In this document: piece after piece, positions 61,412 through 64,000 of the stretch
Numbering within the stretch: the first letter of the stretch is position 1
Layout: each line of letters starts with the position of its first letter
From: Bradyrhizobium sp. ORS 285
Lineage (GTDB): Bacteria > Pseudomonadota > Alphaproteobacteria > Rhizobiales > Xanthobacteraceae
Direction of reading: 5' to 3'
Length of the DNA stretch: 64,000 nucleotides
Assembly (NCBI RefSeq): GCF_900176205.1
Contig: NZ_LT859959.1
Location: 3,183,001 to 3,247,000 of the forward strand
Notes under the pieces: generated by a model
Databases searched by the model: none
Told to the model about the DNA's origin: nothing
What the model saw: only the letters and a program-made list of their open reading frames with translations
Made by a program: the position numbers and the translations under genes

Positions 61412-62278
61412 ATGCGTGGGTACCTTCTCGCCGCGGCCATCATGAGTCTCACATTGGGGTTCTCGTCGCCGGCCCGCGCGGGATGCTGGCCGAGCGAAAG
61501 CTATCCGCTGGTCTGCTGGCTCGACACCAAGGGCTGGGGCTGCGTCGCGCATCATGCGCTCACCGGCGTCAAGGCGGTCTACTATCCGCAACCCCGCTAC
61601 TCGCTCTACGAGCTCGAGGCGACGCATTGGTGGACCTCCGGTTCGACCACGGCCTGTCCGCCGACCAAGACGACGAAGTTCACGGGCACGTGGGACCGCG
61701 AAACCGGCCTCGCCGAGGAAACGGCGACCACCACCGGCGGAACGTTGTCTCGCCATGTCACCTGCAGTCACAATCCCTGGACCGGGCAGGGCTCGTCCGG
61801 CGTGCCGATCTGCGCCTCGGCCGCCAACGACCCCAATGCGGGGACGCCGGCCTCGCCGGGCCTGCTCTCACCGGGCCAGAAGGATGATCTGCTCCACGTT
61901 CAGGAGCCGCTGCATACAAGCTGTGAATTGCTCTCGCCCGCGGAGATCGGTTGGCACGCGGCGAAGGTCAATTCCGTCGTCCAGGTGGTCGTCGCGCATC
62001 ATGAGTTTCAGAAGATCGAATGGCACCTGTGGTACGCGCCATCCGACGGCCTCGGCCTCTGGCAGGAGGTCGCGCCGCCGAAGCCGAAATTCATCATGAT
62101 GTGGCCGGCCACCAAATACTCCGAACGCCAGATCGCGACGTCGACCCGCAAATTCTGGCTGAACAAGGCCGGCCGATGGAAGGTCGTCGCGGTGCCCAAG
62201 CCAATTTCGCCGCAGGCCCAGGCCATCCCGACGACCGTGACCAACGAGTGCTACGGCGTCTTCTTCAACACTGAGTGA
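61412..62278 (+). CDS. Exported cysteine- and tryptophan-rich hypothetical protein
   Basis: A 288-residue protein with a signal peptide (RGYLLAAAIMSLTLGFSSPARA before GCW). The mature part has nine cysteines, many aromatic residues (ATHWWTSGS, KIEWHLWYAP) and no recognised domain. The paired cysteines near the N-terminus (GCWPS, VCWLD, GCVAH) suggest a compact disulfide-bonded head. The ATG follows GGGAGGAG. Same-strand neighbours are separated by gaps of 116 and 144 bases, so it is probably monocistronic. Function unknown. Confidence 0.75.
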   Translation: MRGYLLAAAIMSLTLGFSSPARAGCWPSESYPLVCWLDTKGWGCVAHHALTGVKAVYYPQPRYSLYELEATHWWTSGSTTACPPTKTTKFTGTWDRETGLAEETATTTGGTLSRHVTCSHNPWTGQGSSGVPICASAANDPNAGTPASPGLLSPGQKDDLLHVQEPLHTSCELLSPAEIGWHAAKVNSVVQVVVAHHEFQKIEWHLWYAPSDGLGLWQEVAPPKPKFIMMWPATKYSERQIATSTRKFWLNKAGRWKVVAVPKPISPQAQAIPTTVTNECYGVFFNTE

Positions 62279-62422
62279 ACACTGGAGTGACGGGGCGGCC
62301 TTGAGCGCCTGCGGCGCGTTCGGGAAACACTGCGTTTCCTGGCGGTGGATGTTCATGCACTTGCATGAAACTGCGCGGGACGCTTAAGGTCCGCCAACGG
62401 TTCAATGCAGAAGGATGCCTCC

Positions 62423-62980
62423 ATGGCCACCCCATACTCCATCGTCGCCCTCGTCGGCAGTCTCCGCAAGGAGAGCTTCACGCTCAAGATTGCCAAGGCG
62501 ATGGCCAAGCTGGCGCCGGCCAGCCTCAAGATCGAGGTGGTCACGCCGGAAGGCCTGTCGTTCTTCAACCAGGATGTCGAAGCCAATCCGCCGGCCGAGT
62601 GGCTCGCGTTCCGCGACAAGCTCAAGGCCTCGAACGGCGTTCTGATCCTGACCCCGGAATACAACCGCTCGATTCCCGGCGTGCTGAAGAACGCGATCGA
62701 CATCGCCTCGCGCCCCTATGGCCAGAGCTCGTTCCTCGGCAAGCCGGTCGGCCTGATCTCGAACTCGCCGGGCCCGCTGGGCGGCGTCGCTGCCGCGAAG
62801 CATCTGCAGAACATCATGCCGGGCATTTCGGGTCCGGTCATGGGCCAGCCGGAGATCTATCTGAACGGCGTCGGCGACGCGTTCGACGACAAGGGTGAGC
62901 TGGTCAAGGACTCGCTGACGACCGTGCTGCAGCAATATCTCGACGCGTTCGCGGCCTTCGTGGCCAAGCAGAACGGCTGA
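62423..62980 (+). CDS. NADPH-dependent FMN reductase (ChrR/YieF-like)
   Basis: A 185-residue flavodoxin-fold enzyme. Signatures: VALVGSLRKESFTLKIAKA (FMN phosphate loop) and LTPEYNRSIPGVLKNAIDIASRP. Related enzymes reduce quinones, azo dyes or chromate by two-electron transfer. The ATG at 62423 is preferred because AGAAGG lies eight bases before it; an ATG at 62405 would add six residues. Confidence 0.92.
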   Translation: MATPYSIVALVGSLRKESFTLKIAKAMAKLAPASLKIEVVTPEGLSFFNQDVEANPPAEWLAFRDKLKASNGVLILTPEYNRSIPGVLKNAIDIASRPYGQSSFLGKPVGLISNSPGPLGGVAAAKHLQNIMPGISGPVMGQPEIYLNGVGDAFDDKGELVKDSLTTVLQQYLDAFAAFVAKQNG

Positions 62981-62987
62981 CGCTCGC

Positions 62988-63008
62988 GCGACCGCGTGGC
63001 GCGGTCGC
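62988..63008. terminator. Hairpin after the FMN reductase gene
   Basis: GCGACCGCG and CGCGGTCGC pair perfectly around TGG, eight bases after the stop. No T-tract follows. Probably the 3' end structure of the FMN reductase mRNA. Confidence 0.5.
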
Positions 63009-63010
63009 TC

Positions 63011-63050
63011 AGGGCATAACGGGTATGCCCAGGGCATAACGGGTATAACG
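63011..63050 (+). repeat. Short tandem repeat with hairpin
   Basis: AGGGCATAACGGGTAT occurs twice in tandem with a 20-base period. The first copy also forms a GGGCATA / TATGCCC hairpin. It lies about 90 bases before the next start codon. Significance unknown. Confidence 0.6.
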
Positions 63051-63136
63051 GGCAGGGCGTTGACGCGCCTTGCCCGATCCGTTTTCAAGGCGTGGTCGGT
63101 GACCTGCGCAACGATGCGCGACCTCGAGGACACGCC

Positions 63137-63928
63137 ATGGCCCATTCCTTCACGCCCGCCAGTTCCTCAAAGCCGGGACCGAACCAGCCGAAATTCGACA
63201 GCGAAGCGGTCTGGCAAGCGCGGGTCGATCTCGCCGCCTGCTTCCGGATGGCGGCGCGGCACGGGCTGGAGGAGGGCATCTGCAACCATTTCTCGGCGCT
63301 GGTGCCCGGCTATGACGACCTCTTCATCGTCAATCCCTACGGCTACGCCTTCCGCGAGCTGACCGCCTCGAAGCTCCTGGTGTGCGATTTCGACGGCCAC
63401 GTCGTCTCCGGCGACGGCCAGCCCGAAGCGACCGCCTTCTACATCCACGCCCGCATCCACAAGGCGCTGCCGCGGGCCAAGGTCGCCTTCCACACCCACA
63501 TGCCCTATGCGACCGCGCTGTCGATGACCGAGGGGCCACCGCTGATCTTCGCCGGCCAGACCGCGCTGAAGTTCTACGGCCGCACCGCCGTCGACGAGAA
63601 CTATAACGGGCTGGCGCTCGACAACCGCGAGGGCGACCGCATCGCGGGGGCGATCGGCGATGCCGATATCGTCTTCATGAAGCATCATGGCGTGATGGTG
63701 CTGGCGCCGACCATCGCGGAGGCCTGGGACGATCTGTATTATCTGGAGCGCGCCTGCCAGGTGCAGTGCCTGGCGCTGTCGACCGGTCGCAAAGTGGTGC
63801 CGGTCGCGCCCGACATCGCCGAGGCGGCCTATCGCCAGATGCGCGATGGCGACGCAGAATCGGCGCGGCTGCATCTCGAGGCGGTCAAGCGGACGCTGGA
63901 CGCCGAGGAGCCGGCCTACCGCACCTGA
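63137..63928 (+). CDS. Class II aldolase/adducin-family protein
   Basis: A 263-residue protein of the fuculose-phosphate aldolase fold. The metal-binding His pair is in VAFHTHMPYATALS and a third in MKHHGVMVLAPT; the N-terminal GLEEGICNHFSALVPG is typical of the adducin-like branch, whose substrates are mostly unassigned. The ATG follows GAGGACACGCC. Nothing clear follows; the last 72 bases of the window contain an ATG at 63988 that may start another gene. Confidence 0.9.
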   Translation: MAHSFTPASSSKPGPNQPKFDSEAVWQARVDLAACFRMAARHGLEEGICNHFSALVPGYDDLFIVNPYGYAFRELTASKLLVCDFDGHVVSGDGQPEATAFYIHARIHKALPRAKVAFHTHMPYATALSMTEGPPLIFAGQTALKFYGRTAVDENYNGLALDNREGDRIAGAIGDADIVFMKHHGVMVLAPTIAEAWDDLYYLERACQVQCLALSTGRKVVPVAPDIAEAAYRQMRDGDAESARLHLEAVKRTLDAEEPAYRT

Positions 63929-64000
63929 GCGCGGAGCGGGAGGCGCAGGGTTAGCGTTTCCTTAACCGGGGCGCAGCATTCTGCCGGCCATGGTCTCCCG

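Noticed and set aside
63988..64000. ATG near the right edge that could start another gene
   Set aside because: Only 13 bases are available, too few to support a gene.

Overview
The window looks like chromosome of a high-GC alphaproteobacterium, almost certainly Bradyrhizobium or a close relative in the Nitrobacteraceae. The grounds are the gene order (rpsB-tsf-pyrH-frr-uppS-cdsA-dxr-rseP-bamA-lpxD-fabZ-lpxA-lpxI-lpxB, then gltA, gltX, comEC, lexA, moeA, moaC, trpC, trpD, ppiD, tpiA, secG, pyrG, kdsA, eno), the GTTC-N7-GTTC LexA box upstream of lexA, the extended S2 protein, and several families of short palindromic intergenic repeats of the kind seen in Bradyrhizobium. No rRNA, tRNA, CRISPR array, intact insertion sequence or prophage is visible.

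Layout. 1-6.2 kb: the 3' end of dnaE, then four same-strand genes: a secreted caspase-fold protein that has lost both catalytic residues, a secreted trypsin-like protease with an intact triad, a membrane-anchored FHA protein translationally coupled to it, and a lipoprotein. 6.2-21.3 kb: a continuous housekeeping block for translation (rpsB, tsf, frr), UMP kinase, isoprenoid and phospholipid precursors, envelope proteolysis (rseP), outer-membrane assembly (bamA) and lipid A. 21.3-25.7 kb: a repeat-bracketed alpha/beta hydrolase, then gltA and gltX on the minus strand. 25.8-31.7 kb: glnS, a small hypothetical, comEC, a conserved hypothetical and lexA. 31.9-43.9 kb: moeA, then about 8 kb of accessory material (GNAT, repeats, HAD phosphatase, alpha-hydroxy-acid oxidase, S41 protease, GGDEF/EAL protein), then moaC-trpC-trpD-ppiD. 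46-53.2 kb: tpiA, an acetyltransferase/regulator pair, secG, pyrG, a NIPSNAP protein, kdsA and an MFS transporter. 53.2-64 kb: a repeat-rich gap, two orphan proteins, queF, eno, a quinone-reductase-like enzyme, a frameshifted Tat-exported metallo-hydrolase, a serine hydrolase, an orphan secreted protein, an FMN reductase and a class II aldolase-like protein.

The main housekeeping genes are ordinary. The points most worth a second look are: (1) the pseudo-caspase / S1 protease / FHA membrane protein locus at 0.8-6.2 kb; (2) a metallo-hydrolase broken by one extra copy of an 8-bp tandem repeat in its signal-peptide region, which could be a slippage switch, a null allele or a sequence error; (3) a terminator-like hairpin in the rpsB leader and long perfect hairpins in both gaps of rpsB-tsf-pyrH; (4) accessory DNA separating moaC from moeA; and (5) nested and paired repeat elements.
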